Assembly (NCBI GenBank): GCA_964017185.1 | Contig: OZ024871.1 | Coordinates: forward strand, 57,525,226-57,589,225 | Length of the DNA: 64,000 nucleotides | DNA from: Rugalucina vietnamica | Lineage: Eukaryota > Mollusca > Bivalvia > Lucinida > Lucinidae | Direction of reading: 5' to 3' | Shown here: one piece after another, positions 44,113 through 55,194 of the stretch | Layout of the letters: every line of letters starts with the position of its first letter | Position numbering within the stretch: position 1 is the first letter of the stretch | Made by a program: the position numbers and the translations under genes | The notes under the pieces: generated by a model | Told to the model about the DNA's origin: nothing | Seen by the model: the letters and a program-made list of their open reading frames with translations, nothing else | The model's database searches: none

Positions 44113-44270
44113 CATCACGACAACATGTCCATGTAATGTATACCCCATTAAACACCACTATTATATTGCAAAACTGGGGTATGTAGGGGTATACCGATTT
44201 TTCTTTTTCTTTTTCTTTTTTGCTCAAAACATAGATTGTGGGTACACGTTAGAACCGCCTCGCCGAAAAA

Positions 44271-44325
<55 letters not shown>

Positions 44326-44377
44326 ATTTTTACAACTTAGGACAGATCAATATATTACATGGGCATATTTTCGTAAT
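44113..44377 (+). mobile_element. Hairpin MITE family A, copy 3, with poly-A expansion
   Basis: CATCACGACAACATGTCCAT, CTGGGGTATGTAGGGGTATA, GTGGGTACACGTTAGAACCG CCTCGCCG, then an A run of about 49 (44274-44322) replacing the right hairpin arm, and a CATATTTTCGTAATGC end. Confidence 0.75.
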
Positions 44378-44530
44378 GCGTATAGTTTCATACTACCCAG
44401 GTTCAACATATTTACTGCTTTAGCTAATGACCCAACGGCTGCTACTTAGAACTACCAAACAAAACCTGACTTCTAGCAAAGCGCGCAAGGCTGCTGTATA
44501 GTTTAACGTCAGGTTAAAGGTTGTCTCTTT

Positions 44531-44552
44531 GTCTACGCGCCAGCGCGTAGAC
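44531..44552. repeat. Short perfect hairpin
   Basis: GTCTACGCGC CAGC GCGTAGAC, inside a wider AACCTGAC ... GTCAGGTT inverted pair (44465-44516). Confidence 0.7.
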
Positions 44553-44724
44553 TACTTGACCTACTTTTAATTAAATTACAAGACAACTCGTACATCTCTC
44601 TACAACTGCAACTGCACGTTTGAGTCTAACTGCACGTTTGAGTGTAAACACCCAAAACATTTGTACCAATGGTGCAGTAGGTATCATAGGTAGGGCAAAT
44701 CGTTAAATTCGTGGAACTAGTACA

Positions 44725-44935
44725 TGACTGCATTCTATCTAAGCAACAACGGAATGAAATGAACCGACGGTATTGTGACGCTATATGGTCAGGCCTGAAA
44801 GCTTTGACCGCACCCCACCTGCCGTGTAGCCAATTACATTCTATCCAAGCCACAATGGAATGAAATGAACCGACAGTACTGTGACAGCCGATTGTCATGT
44901 ATGAATGCTTTGACCGCGCAGCGTTTTATTTCTGT
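44725..44935 (+). repeat. ~106-bp direct duplication
   Basis: CATTCTATCTAAGCAACAAC GGAATGAAATGAACCGACGG starts at 44731, and a near copy CATTCTATCCAAGCCACAAT starts at 44837. Both are followed by TGTGAC and, later, GCTTTGACCGC. A weaker third trace lies at 44935-44985. Confidence 0.8.
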
Positions 44936-44989
44936 TCAGTCACATGAACCACGATGAAATGGGAGTACGGTCAGATTCTTTGACATTCA

Positions 44990-45415
44990 AGTTTATATAT
45001 GCGAAGCGAAGACCAAGTTTTTTGTAAAAGCTTATACTTGTTAGAAATTAGTCTTGCGTTAGAAAGTTGAGGTGTCTGTATTAATAGCTTTAATAACCAA
45101 ATAAGGTAACAATTTATGCCTCGATGTGCAGTTTCTGAGAGATTTATTTTTAGATTCTCAAACCAAACATCAGGAAAGTTGTCTTAACTCCAAATTACAA
45201 AAATTACTTAAAATCTAAATTTAAGCCTGCCTCCCGTGTAGTGTTACAGTAGGTAATTAACGTTAAGTCATTATCACTTTAAGCTTAAGCGACTTAATTA
45301 AACTGATTGTCTCGGGGATTATGATGACTAATACATTACGGTGACAACTTAATTGTATCCTGAATAGAGACCACACTCACGTCAGCTTATCTCACGAAGC
45401 GACAACGTTCATTTT
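44990..45415. other. No feature recognised
   Basis: AT-rich, no frame over 60 codons, no clear repeat. Confidence 0.4.
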
Positions 45416-45656
45416 TAGCTCACCTGAGCCGAAGGCTCACACGGTGAGCTTCTAGGATGACCATGCTGGGGCTATGCTGTTTGCCTATGTCCCACAAAAA
45501 GGACGCCAGGCTTAAATAAGTTAAGGGGCCGAGTCATGATAATTTGAGCCAAACTTGTCCGACACAAACCAGTCCGTTGTTGCTGCTGTTGTGTCAGAAC
45601 TTCACGAATGTGAATAAATGATCCTTAACTTGCGCCGTATTGACCTCCTGTATATA
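45416..45656 (+). repeat. Family C end joined to a 190-bp repeat (family E, copy 1)
   Basis: TTTTTAGCTCACCTGAGCCG through CTTCTAGGATGACCATG is the first 50 bp of family C. At CTGGGGCTATGCTGTTTGCC (45466) it changes to family E, which runs to TTGACCTCCTGTATAT and recurs at 49926-50115. Confidence 0.8.
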
Positions 45657-46021
45657 TTTAATCAGCTGCCGTTTTGTCATGAATGACAAAAATTGCGGAT
45701 GTAGGGATTTTTGGGATGCCCCTAAACAGCGAAATATACCGTCCTTGGATGCTGGCTTTTACTTTATTTCTTTGCTGCACTTGGATGTGGCCTGAGGCGT
45801 ATTCTCATCTACAAAATAAGTTGGGGCCCACTAAGAGTTGTGAAGCATAGGAATGAGTCTTCATTTGGAAGGAAATTATAATGGGAGTGAATGGGAAAGA
45901 TAATTACATGTCGAATCCTCTCAGTAGTATTTGTTGTACAGTATTGTTGATATTATTTATTCTAAGTATAATTCATAAGTAAGTTTGAAACTGAAACTAA
46001 AAGTAAGTGTTTGTAAAACAC

Positions 46022-47436
46022 TATGCCCCCAACTGTATGCTTGCCTCTAACCTAGCACAATTTATATGATTCATTTATTTCATTATTTTTAATGAAAATA
46101 ATGTAACCTGTGCACAAATAGCAAACTTGAGGGCTAACAGTGATAACAGATGCACACTTAAAAATGGAGTTAAAATTTCACAATTCCGTAATTCTGTCAA
46201 AATTTGATAGAAATCCTCCACGGTTAATCAGATAATCTAATCCTCAGCCCCAACCAGTATACCAAATGTCAAGGCTCTAGCTCAAATACTTTTTTAGATA
46301 TCTTGCACACAAGATTTTTAAATTTTGTTTTCAAAGGGACATAACTCAAAAAGGGGTGTAACTCAGACATGATAAAAAATACGGGTCTATTATTTTTCAT
46401 GAGGAATCAGTAAATGAAATTCCAAAACCCTAGCATTTATCGTTTTAAAGTTTCAAATTTCACCGAAAAGTGGAAAAATCAATCAAAATTTCAAAATTCC
46501 GTAATTTTGTCAAAATTTGATAGAAAATTCTCAAAAGTTAATCAGGTGATCTACTCCTCAGCCTCAACCAGAATACCAAATATCAAGGCTCTAGCTCAAA
46601 TACTTTTTGAGATATCTTGCACACAAGATATTCGAATTTTGTTTTCAAGGGGACATAACTCAGGAAAGGGGCATAACTCGGACATGAAAATAATTGTGGG
46701 TCTACTATTTTTTCATGAGGAATCAGTAAATGAAATTTCAAAACCCTAGCATTTACCGTTTAAAAGTTTCAAATTTCACCGAAAAGTGGAAAAATCAATC
46801 AACATTTCAAAATTCCGTAATTTTGTCAAAATTTTGGGTAAAGTTCTGAAAAGCTAATCAAGTGATCTACTCCTCGGCCCCAACCAGTTTACCAAATATC
46901 AAGGCTCTAGCTAAAATACTTTTTGAGATATCTTGCACACAAGATTTTCAAATTTTGTTTTCAAAGGGACATAACTCAGAAAAGGGGCATAACTCGGACA
47001 TGAAAAAATACGGATCAACTATTTTTTTTATGAGGAATGTGCATATGAAATTTCAAAACCCTAGCATTCACCGTTCAAAATTTCAAAATTCCGTAATTTT
47101 GTCAAAATTTTGGGTAAAGTTCTGAAAAGCTAATCAGGTGATCTACTCCTCAGCCCCAACCAGTTTACCAAATATCAAGGCCCTAGCTCAAATACTTTTT
47201 GAGATATCTTGCACACAAGATTTTCAAATTTTGTTTTCAAAGGGACATAACTCAGACAAGGGGCATAACTCGGACATGAAAAAAAAATACGGGTCAACTA
47301 TTTTTTCATGAGGAATGTGCATATGAAATTTCAAAACCCTAGCATTCACCGTTCAAAAGTTAACGAACGCACAGACAGACGAGCCGAAAGCAATATGCCC
47401 TTCCACCCTTCCAACTTTTTCAAAGTTGGGGGCATA
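46022..47436. mobile_element. Element bounded by TATGCCCCCAAC with four ~315-bp tandem units
   Basis: TATGCCCCCAAC at 46022 faces GTTGGGGGCATA at 47425-47436. Inside, a unit with CAACCAGTTTACCAAATATC, TTTGAGATATCTTGCACACA, GGGACATAACTC and ATTTCAAAACCCTAGCATT repeats four times; GGGACATAACTC occurs at 46336, 46650, 46966 and 47242, giving periods of about 314, 316 and 276. The last unit is followed by ACGAACGCACAGACAGACGA. Long open frames across units are periodic artefacts. Confidence 0.85.
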
Positions 47437-47439
47437 AAA

Positions 47440-48380
47440 AAGAAGAGTCAATATACGTGTATCGCGCAGTCAAATCCGCATCGTCGGTTGCTGCCTGGAT
47501 ACTTCCAAGCACAAGCTGAGCAAGTTTCATGCTCTCCACTGTCACATTTTTGTCTGTTAAACATTTATCAGCAGGATAAATGACTGGCATTTGTGATCTT
47601 AACCTTAATTTTTCTTTCCTTATTTATTTAGTTTAAGCAGTTTTAATGTCAAGCTCATCTAAGATGAGCTTGAAAAAGGGTTTTATAACCTCGGGACCTG
47701 ACCAAGGTATGTCTTAGTAAAGACAAACAATTCAATCTCTTATTTGTCATGTTTTGAGTGTAGATGAAACTTGTGATAATACCTCATGATACTTGATGTT
47801 TTGTGGTGGGCGTTTTCATATACGTTACTTTTAAGTAGGCCAAGTAGGTCAAAAGTGGGGACGAGGTATACATATTCTTCATATTTTACGGGCCAAAGAT
47901 AGGACGGGTCTACACAAAACCTAGTTTAAAACAGAACCAAACACATATGGTAGATCTAAGTTGCAAGGTAATCAGGCTATTTTTCACATCGACAGGCCGA
48001 TGTTCTCTTTCTAAGCTTTTATAGCATCAAGTCGACATGACGCAAAAAGCTGACTGATGCAAAGGCTTAATATTGTTACCAATAAACTTACAACACTGTT
48101 TGAAAAAAATACCTGTAACATACCCTGGAATGTTGCAAAACTATGATGAATTGACTCCTTCACCTGCATTGCATCGATTATTGCTGGGTAGCTGGCTTAT
48201 ATAAAACTTTAACATTCATTTTTCGCATATGTTTATGTATGCTAAAACGGTATCAGTTTATTTACTCACGTTTACTCACGTAGTCGACGTCAGACTTGTA
48301 TAGACGCATTTGGATAGTTTCTTAGTCCGGTATTTGCTCCAGTCTCGTAGCATGCAGGGTTGAATTTGTGAGGGTGTCCT
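47440..48380. other. No gene recognised
   Basis: Mixed sequence. A short hairpin AAGCTCATCTAAGATGAGCTT lies at 47651-47671. No exon or known repeat seen. Confidence 0.45.
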
Positions 48381-48386
48381 TTTGAA

Positions 48387-48627
48387 ACTGGAACGGTGGA
48401 CCCGACAAATGCATTGCCAAATGCATTGCCATTGTAAGAATGGTAACTAACATACTTGTATTTCAATTTGAAAAATATTTCAAATTGAAATACAAGTATA
48501 TAGTTTCAAATTGAAATACAAGTATGTTTGTTACCATTCTTACAATGGCAATGCATTTGGCAATGCATTTGTCGGGTCCACCGTTCCAGTGGGAAACTCG
48601 GCGAGCCTCGTTTCCCACTGGAACGGG
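48387..48627. mobile_element. Long hairpin (~100-bp arms) plus adjoining second hairpin
   Basis: CTGGAACGGTGGACCCGACA at 48388 pairs with TGTCGGGTCCACCGTTCCAG ending at 48589. The arms continue through AATGCATTGCC and CATTGTAAGAATGGTAAC to a loop of TTTCAAATTGAAATACAAGT A repeats. A second hairpin shares the right end: CCGTTCCAGTGGGAAACTCG faces CGTTTCCCACTGGAACGG (48582-48627). The arms are nearly identical. Confidence 0.88.
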
Positions 48628-48629
48628 TG

Positions 48630-49080
48630 GACCCTCGGGTTGGGATTTTCCTATCTCCGCTGGACACCCATGATGGATTCTATGCTGGTTCACCCTATAA
48701 CCGGGGTACTAAACGCTTTTGGCGCTGCTAAGACACAGAGTTTAATCATTTGATCTATATGTGTCTTCAAAATCATTTGATCTATATGTATCTTTAGGTA
48801 ATGATGTCACTTCTTCTGATAAAAAACATTGTAATTGCTTGGTTAAAGCACATTTTTATTTCAAAATTCTTTGCACAACATATACAATGCATATTAAGAA
48901 CACACATTTGTAACAGGATAGAGATAAATGCAGAATTTTGTCAATTTAAGCAGTTAACTGAGCGGTATCTACATGGCAAAAATTCCACATAGGAAGTTAA
49001 AAATTTCACTCGAGTTTGCCGTTTTTAAAGGTCATTTAGTTTGAAGCTGTCACTCAAATCAGCAGATCAATCAATCCAGA
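48630..49080. other. No gene recognised
   Basis: A short duplicated CATTTGATCTATATGT (48747, 48774). Otherwise plain AT-rich sequence. Confidence 0.5.
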
Positions 49081-49089
49081 TGTCTTTGA

Positions 49090-49640
49090 GGACAACATGA
49101 AAAGAAACTCAGATCTTCAGAACACATGGTCTTCTTGTGTGATGCAAATGCTCAAACGGCAAACTCGAGTGAAAGGGGCTGTAATTTTCTTAACCGTTCG
49201 GGATATGGTAAATCTTTTCAGGATCTTACAAGTTTAGTTGCCCTCCTTTGCACATTTTCAATGGCGATTTTATCTTTTTTTGTACATTGGCGCCCAAATG
49301 ACGGTTGCATACTCCAGGTGTGGCTTGACGAGGCTTTTGTAGAGGTTTTTAAACATTTCAGGATCTAAGTATGTGAAAGTTCTGAATATGATTCCTACAT
49401 TTCTGTTAGCAATGTTAATTTTATTTGATATATGTTCTCTAAAATTTAGATTTTTATTGATGGTTACACCCAGATCCTTCTCACTGTCGACTTTTGTGAT
49501 AATACAGTCAGTTCCTTGATGTTCTATTGTATAATTTAGACCGCTGTCGTGTTTTCCAATATGTAAATGGTGCCATTTGGTGTTGTTGAATTCCATATCC
49601 CAGTCAATTGCCCAAGTAGTAGCTGATGTTACGCTTTTAT
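49090..49640 (-). pseudogene. LINE reverse transcriptase thumb fragment (CR1/L2-like)
   Basis: The - strand frame 49596-49270 reads DSEKDLGVTINKNLNFREHI, NRNVGIIFRTF and YKSLVKPHLEYATVIWAPMY. The EKDLGV...L.F..HI and KP.LEYA..IW.P blocks are typical of RT C-terminal regions of CR1/L2-type LINEs. A shift at the A/T run near 49268-49275 follows, then AIENVQRRATKLV and DLPYPERLRKL continue down to about 49150. The palm motifs are absent: 5'-truncated and dead. Confidence 0.8.
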
Positions 49641-49649
49641 ATTGATCAT

Positions 49650-49920
49650 GAGCAGTGTTTCACTGAGTTTCGGCGATTAATCGACATTGCAAGATATGTT
49701 ATTTTTGAAACGAAGTTGTACACTGGACTGTAACATCTAGAGGGCTATCATTCTCTTAACCCATATTTGACGAATGGATTCTCCCACCATTATCAATTGG
49801 GTGAGTCCACTTTCAGTTTTAGGGGTCTTCGGAGTGATTTTTATTTTGTATCTCATTTTTCGATGAAATTTCTCTGTGCAAACAGAATAGCCCCAGATGG
49901 GACGCTGCGTTCTGCGGCGT
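49650..49920. other. No feature recognised
   Basis: A spacer between the LINE fragment and the family E copy, with no frame of interest. Confidence 0.4.
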
Positions 49921-49925
49921 CACAT

Positions 49926-50115
49926 CTGGGGCTATGCTATTTGCCTATGTCCCACAAAAAGGACGCCAGGCTTAAATGAGTTAAGGGGCCGAGTCATGAT
50001 AATTTGAGCCAAACCTGTCCGACACAAACCAGTCCGTTGTTGCTGCTGTTGTGTCAGAACTTCACGAATGTGAATAAATGATCCTTAACTTGCGCCGTAT
50101 TGACCTCTTGTATAT
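49926..50115 (+). repeat. 190-bp repeat (family E, copy 2)
   Basis: CTGGGGCTATGCTATTTGCC ... GTCCCACAAAAAGGACGCCA, GGGGCCGAGTCATGATAATT, GTTGTTGCTGCTGTTGTGTC, ending TTGACCTCTTGTATAT. I see only about four differences from 45466-45656 over 190 bp. A GTCCcacaaaaaGGAC hairpin is near the 5' end. Confidence 0.85.
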
Positions 50116-50119
50116 TAAC

Positions 50120-50765
50120 ACATTTTCACGAAATAATGTAAAAGTTAATATTAGCTAAAAAAAAAATAGTAAACGTTGTTAAGACACAGCGAGCACACAA
50201 TAAAACCCAGGCAGGTGAAGTCTAACCACAAAACTAGTAACACTTACTAAAAGTCGTTACGACACAGTGAACACACTATAAAATCCATGCAAGTGAAGTC
50301 TAACCACAAGCCTAAAGAAATAGATGGGTTGCTCGTGCCTCCAGGCAAATCTTATACACTACTGACAGACAATCTAATTACTGATTAACCGCTCTGGTCT
50401 GAGTCTGTCCAGGAAAAGTGGTTCAAGTCCATTCGTACATATAAGCCTTTGTGGAATAGTTGGATGGTTCGTTGGATGTCATGACATCCTCATTTGGGTA
50501 AAAGTCCCATAAGGTGGAGGCAACGTTCCGACATGACTATTGCTGTTGACTAGGACGCTAAACCTCAAATCACACAAACAAACAAACAAACAAACAAACA
50601 AACAAACAAACAAAACTAGTAACTCTAACTCGAAGTAGTTACGACACACTATAAAATTCATGCAGGTGAAGAACTAAAAGTTGTTAAGAAACAGTGATCA
50701 CATAAATAAAATCCACTTTAACTACAAGTCGTTACGACACAGTGAACACACTATAAATCAACGCA
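50120..50765 (+). repeat. Irregular ~80-bp satellite interrupted by a SINE
   Basis: GACACAGTGAACACACTATA AAATCCATGCAAGTGAAG-like units occur near 50180, 50260, 50640 and 50730. Between them, 50385-50614 is a SINE of family D: GTGGTTCAAGTCC (B box), GTAAAAGTCCCATAAGG, CCGACATGACTATTGCTGTT GACTAGGACGCTAAACC, and a (CAAA)n tail at 50573-50614. Confidence 0.7.
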
Positions 50766-50769
50766 GGTG

Positions 50770-51430
50770 AACCGGGTCAAATTTCACCATTTTGGCGGGA
50801 ACTTTCAGCTGTTTTGCGAAGCTATTTGATAAAGCCATATTCAATAATGAAAATGAGAAACCTTCCCGATTCCGTGAGTAAGTGAATAAATTTCACTTTC
50901 CAGGCGAGAGATAAGGTCCAGCAGATCTGTAAGGACCAATGTCCTGTTTATCCAAGAATGTGAATGTCCTCAGTAATAGCGAAACGAAAACACGCCTTGT
51001 AATCATTGAAATACTTGTTATACACATAATCATTTGGCGAGGTTGATCTGTGAAGGTCTGGGGTGGTATTTCAAGTTCATTAGAACTATTTACAAGTATG
51101 CCTCTGTTAAGCTTCTTGTAAACATTTTTGATGGCCAATCCCGAATATTCTCCCCATCTTGCTAAATTCAAAATTTAGCACCCATACCTGAGATGATGAT
51201 CAGACTCAGCATATGAAGATACATGTAGATGTGCTGAGTCGATCAATTTCTACCTCACTCAGGCGCTATCAGATGGAAATGTGCTTTGCTCAATGCCACA
51301 ACGGACTTGAGATCTCTCAAACCAGAGTCTTAAGGGTAAACATTACTATTGTTTATGAGCACACTGTTTGCGCAACGTCGGTGTTTAGTATCTGCATGTT
51401 ACGCGTAGTTTTTAACGTCGTTTTGTTTTG
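50770..51430. other. No gene recognised
   Basis: Short frames on both strands (50893-51171 -, 51213-51431 +) without motifs. A TACTGAGTC/GACTCAG pair lies around 51205-51240. Confidence 0.4.
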
Positions 51431-51435
51431 ATTTC

Positions 51436-52465
51436 TCAAGATAAGATAAGATAAGATCAGATAAGATAAGATATTTTTATTCCAATCATGGACCATAACA
51501 TGGTATGAATTATGCTTAATAATGCTGAACATAACGAAAATAACAAAATATCTCATTAAGTTGATTAGTGGAACAAAAAATATACATATACATTTACACA
51601 AATACAAAAATATCACAATGAACATATTCATATTTATGATGCAACAATATCTGTCATAATAACCAAACTGGTCGAAAAATCCATATGATAATCTTATCCA
51701 CGTAGAGTAAAACATGTATACACAAATTGTCCATATCTATCCAAAATGTCTTCATTTTCGCACGTCATCAGCCAGATACATTTATCATGACTACTTAAGG
51801 AAACAAACTTTGGAACTTTACGATTTATGTAATCAAAAAATTCAAGTCTTTCGCGGTTATAAAAAGAACAATCACAAATAAAATGTACTTCGTCTTCTAC
51901 TTCATTCTGAAAACATTTTTTACATAATCTATCACTAACTTGTTTTTTGCTATATCTTCCACTTTCTATTTCTAACTTGTGTGCACTAATTCTTAATTTT
52001 GTAAGAGCTTGTTGATGGTTACGGTCTTTTACAATATCTAAATAAATCTCTTTTTGAAACAATGACTTGAAATTATAGAAAGTCCTTAAATTCCCCTTTT
52101 TGATTATCGCTTCATCTTGCAATTTATTACACCACAATTCTTTATACATATTTTTCAATGAAAATTTCCCTTTATTACAATTTGTTTCATCTACATTTAT
52201 TTCTTTGAGAATAGTATTTACACCTAAAAACCATGACTTGTCGCCTGATTGATGCAGTTTCTTACTAACAAGTAAAGTTTGACCAACTAAGGAGTCTTCG
52301 CTTTTCTGACACGCATAAAAATAATATTTCAAAATATTATTACAAAAATCAACATATATTGGAAATCTACCTAGTTCGCCAACACAAGCTATGTTAGAAG
52401 CTTTAGAATGTACACCCAATACATATTTACAGAATTTTGTATGACGTTGCAAGCTGTAATCTTAT
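51436..52465 (-). mobile_element. 5'-truncated LINE with (TTATC)n tail
   Basis: On the - strand it ends with GGAATAAAAATATCTTATC and further TTATC units (51436-51483 on the + strand), that is, an AATAAA signal followed by a microsatellite tail. The 5' end is truncated inside the ORF2 C-terminal region near 52460. Orientation is opposite to the SLC22 gene. Confidence 0.8.
51694..52452 (-). pseudogene. LINE ORF2 C-terminal domain
   Basis: 252 codons remain open. The start reads KFCKYVLGVHSKASN and VGELGRFPIYVD; the end has LRISAHKLEIESGRY followed by a CX2CX9HX4C knuckle (CKKC...H...C), then the tail. The LRIxxHxLxIExGRY block also occurs in the 15.3-20.6 kb LINE (FRMGIAPLRIETGRY), so the two belong to related lineages though on opposite strands. 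No endonuclease or RT palm is left. The frame is intact to its stop, suggesting a younger insertion. Confidence 0.85.
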
Positions 52466-52479
52466 TCTGTTTGTTTCTG

Positions 52480-53200
52480 CATAATTAAGTCCTAAAGCGG
52501 GTATACATATTGTTAATTTTTATTTTCAAAGAAGTTCTGTGGCAATTGATATACCCAAATTCGTGAATAAGGTTAATTATAATAATTATGTGAAAACGTT
52601 TATTTTGCTGTTGATGACGTCGCATAAATATACGCGACGTCAGTGTAACGTTTGGCGTTAAAACGAAAAAGGCGGGAACATTGAACGTTTTTTCTCTATA
52701 TCTTCCAACGCAATCGGTGACCCCCACTTTTTATTTGAACTTTTAAATGGTTACCACGTTTCCTATCTCTTGGTGTAATTCAATCAAAATCATATGCGTA
52801 GTTCAGGAGATATCGCAAAAATACGTACTTTTTCCATGTTTGAAAAGATGGCGGGAAAGTTAAATTTGCATGTAATCTCCTCAGTTTAAGAGAAATTAGT
52901 ATCAAAATGTAAGAAATTAAAATAACACTAATCGTGTGTTTAAAATGTTTTGCAGTAAAAACATATATATTAAAACACATGTCCGCTACGAGTGCTGTTT
53001 TCTGAAATGCATGAGAAACATCCAAAAAAAGTTCTGATACCATGGAAACAAGGCCGGTGACTCCCCACTTTTATTTCGATTTTAGTCCAAGGATAGAATT
53101 ATCTTGTAGCATAGGAAAATTCATGAAAATCATATGCGGGAATTAAATAGTATTGTTTCCCTTTAATCTGAATGGTTTACTGGTGATACGCCAAAGTGAC
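52480..53200. repeat. Two diverged copies of a ~350-bp sequence
   Basis: AATCGGTGACCCCCACTTTT TATTTGAAC (52712) and GCCGGTGACTCCCCACTTTT ATTTCGAT (53051) are each followed by AAAATCATATGCG, 60-70 bp later (52786, 53127). CATGTTTGAAAAGATGGCGGG follows the first copy. No gene. Confidence 0.6.
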
Positions 53201-53214
53201 AATACTGACTAGTA

Positions 53215-53690
53215 AGTAAGAAAGTAAGTATTAGTTTATTAATGTGTCACATGTTATTTATACAGACATACTATACATATAAAACATAAAACATTGCATA
53301 GTAACATCCAGCCAAAAAGGCTTATGAGACACACTAATAATTTGTGCATCGCAATAAAACTCTATATTATTACTCGGGTCCAAAATAGCGGATTTAATGG
53401 ATCCGAGATAATTATTATTATCATTATTATTATTATTTTTTAAGTAAGTTCACCGACTGGCTCTCACAAGAGATGCGAACTTGGACACACAGTCACCAGA
53501 CATTTCAGCAGAGGTGATTAGAGAATCAGGGAGGTCATTCCAGTCCCTGATAGTCTGTAGAAATAAACTACTTTTTATGCTTCTTTGCTAGCTGAAGGTA
53601 TCTGAAAAGCCAAAGAGGGTTGATTTCTACAGGGATAAGGTCATCTGTTGGTATTCTGGCTTTACCCTTTAGACCTTTGCAATATCAGTC
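53215..53690 (-). pseudogene. 3' end of another LINE (RT C-terminus)
   Basis: On the - strand, reading down from about 53680: KGKARIPTDDLIPVEINPLW, LQTIRDWNDLPDSLITSAEM and CVSKFASLVRASR then stop. The TIRDWNDLPDS and F...L pattern is the usual end of CR1/L2-like ORF2 proteins. A one-base shift separates the first block from the second. The 3' region has ATT/TAA-rich sequence and ends in a TAAG-type repeat at 53213-53237. Confidence 0.7.
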
Positions 53691-53692
53691 GA

Positions 53693-53752
53693 CTATCCTT
53701 CCTCCTTTTCTTAAGAGATTCCCATTTCTTAAGAAAAGGAGGAAGGACAGTA
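53693..53752. repeat. Perfect ~20-bp hairpin
   Basis: TCCTTCCTCCTTTTCTTAAG (53696) faces CTTAAGAAAAGGAGGAAGGA (to 53748) around AGATTCCCATTT. Confidence 0.85.
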
Positions 53753-53759
53753 TACTGAT

Positions 53760-54815
53760 ATTGCTATACTTAACCGCTACACCAGTGCACTCCAAAGGTA
53801 CATTAAGATTATCTTCCAATTGGGCACGAAATGTCTGAACGATGTGTGTGGTTTTGGCTGTTTCAACGGACCAGACCCGGGCCATGGTTCCGGCTTTTAT
53901 TAAGGCTTTTTATTCTTTTGCAATGTTATAAGCAACAAGTTGAAGTACACTTCCTCATTCCCACCTCAACTAAAATCAGGAAATTCTGGCATAATGCAAG
54001 ACAAAAACGAGTAAGCATATGTTAATGTGGTAAAAATAAATGTCTATCCAAGTTCTTTCAACGTAAAACACTGATTGAATTATGACAATGTCGACAAAAT
54101 TAACGTATACTGGTTTACTAGCTTACCGCGGCACTAATGATTCAATGGCTCACTAAAATACGCAAGATAATCTATCTTTTGTTCACACCCTGTTCGAGTT
54201 TTTATCATTACCTCCTACGTTTTTCTAAAAAGAAAAAATAAAATTTTCATTTGTTTTTATTTTGCAAATTCATGCTTATTGCCGTCATATCGTTCAAGGT
54301 CGGTCAATTTTTGTTTCCTATATTACCGCGGGCGGAGTTCATCTTAATGGAAAACTGATCCGTTTGAGATGTCCTTACGATGTCGGAAAGTTATACATTT
54401 GAAGAACAGATATTTCACAAACAACATTCAAGGTCATCAACATGTTTGAAATCACTTTAGAGATTTAGGACACATAAACATTTTCATGTTTGGACTTTTC
54501 ATAGCTGTTAGTTTTTTTCATTAATGCACACCGAGCAATGCACAGAGGGCAACTGAATTCATGGCTATATTTTAGCAAAAAACAAATAAAAATATGATAA
54601 ATTAAGTTGTTTACACAGAAAATAAATGTTTGTCTAGGTTTTTGATAAAAAGTAACGCGAAATTGCGGTCTAAATACATATTTGCGTAATTATTGTTCTG
54701 TTCTATTCTATTACTACTATACGATGAACTCATCTATACACAGGTACAAACAATACGTCACAAACCACGTGGTCTATAAAATACAGGTAAGTCACGTGAC
54801 TACCACATGACCTTT
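53760..54815. other. No gene recognised
   Basis: AT-rich; short frames at 53685-53885 (-) and 53831-54025 (+) are without motifs. Confidence 0.4.
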
Positions 54816-54818
54816 TCT

Positions 54819-55157
54819 CACTTCCGGGTGGCAAAAAAGCGACCTCAGGTCAATGAATGTGTAATGAACTGTAATGTTTTGATGTATAAAAATGTAAAAT
54901 AATGTCAAAATATAACTTATTCTTAACAAATTAATTTCTGTTTATAATTTAGTATTAAGTATTTAGCGTTTCTTCCCGTGCGGAATTAGAAAATATGACT
55001 TTAAAAGGTTTGCATCTCAGTCAAAAGATGAAATAATCCCACGGGATAAATCATAAATATCAACGTTCAATACTTTCCGTGTTTGAATCATTTTTTTAAG
55101 TTTTAGAAATTAGAAACGGGAATCTTAAAGTCGTCAATTGGTCTCTCTTTCTCTCTC

Positions 55158-55194
<37 letters not shown>

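Noticed and set aside
44274..44322. Poly-A run as a LINE or processed-pseudogene tail
   Set aside because: It lies inside MITE family A, replacing one arm, with family A sequence resuming after it; no upstream gene copy.
46414..47583. Three similar frames of 87-111 codons as a gene family
   Set aside because: They are the same 315-bp tandem unit read in frame, with no conserved start or splice signals.
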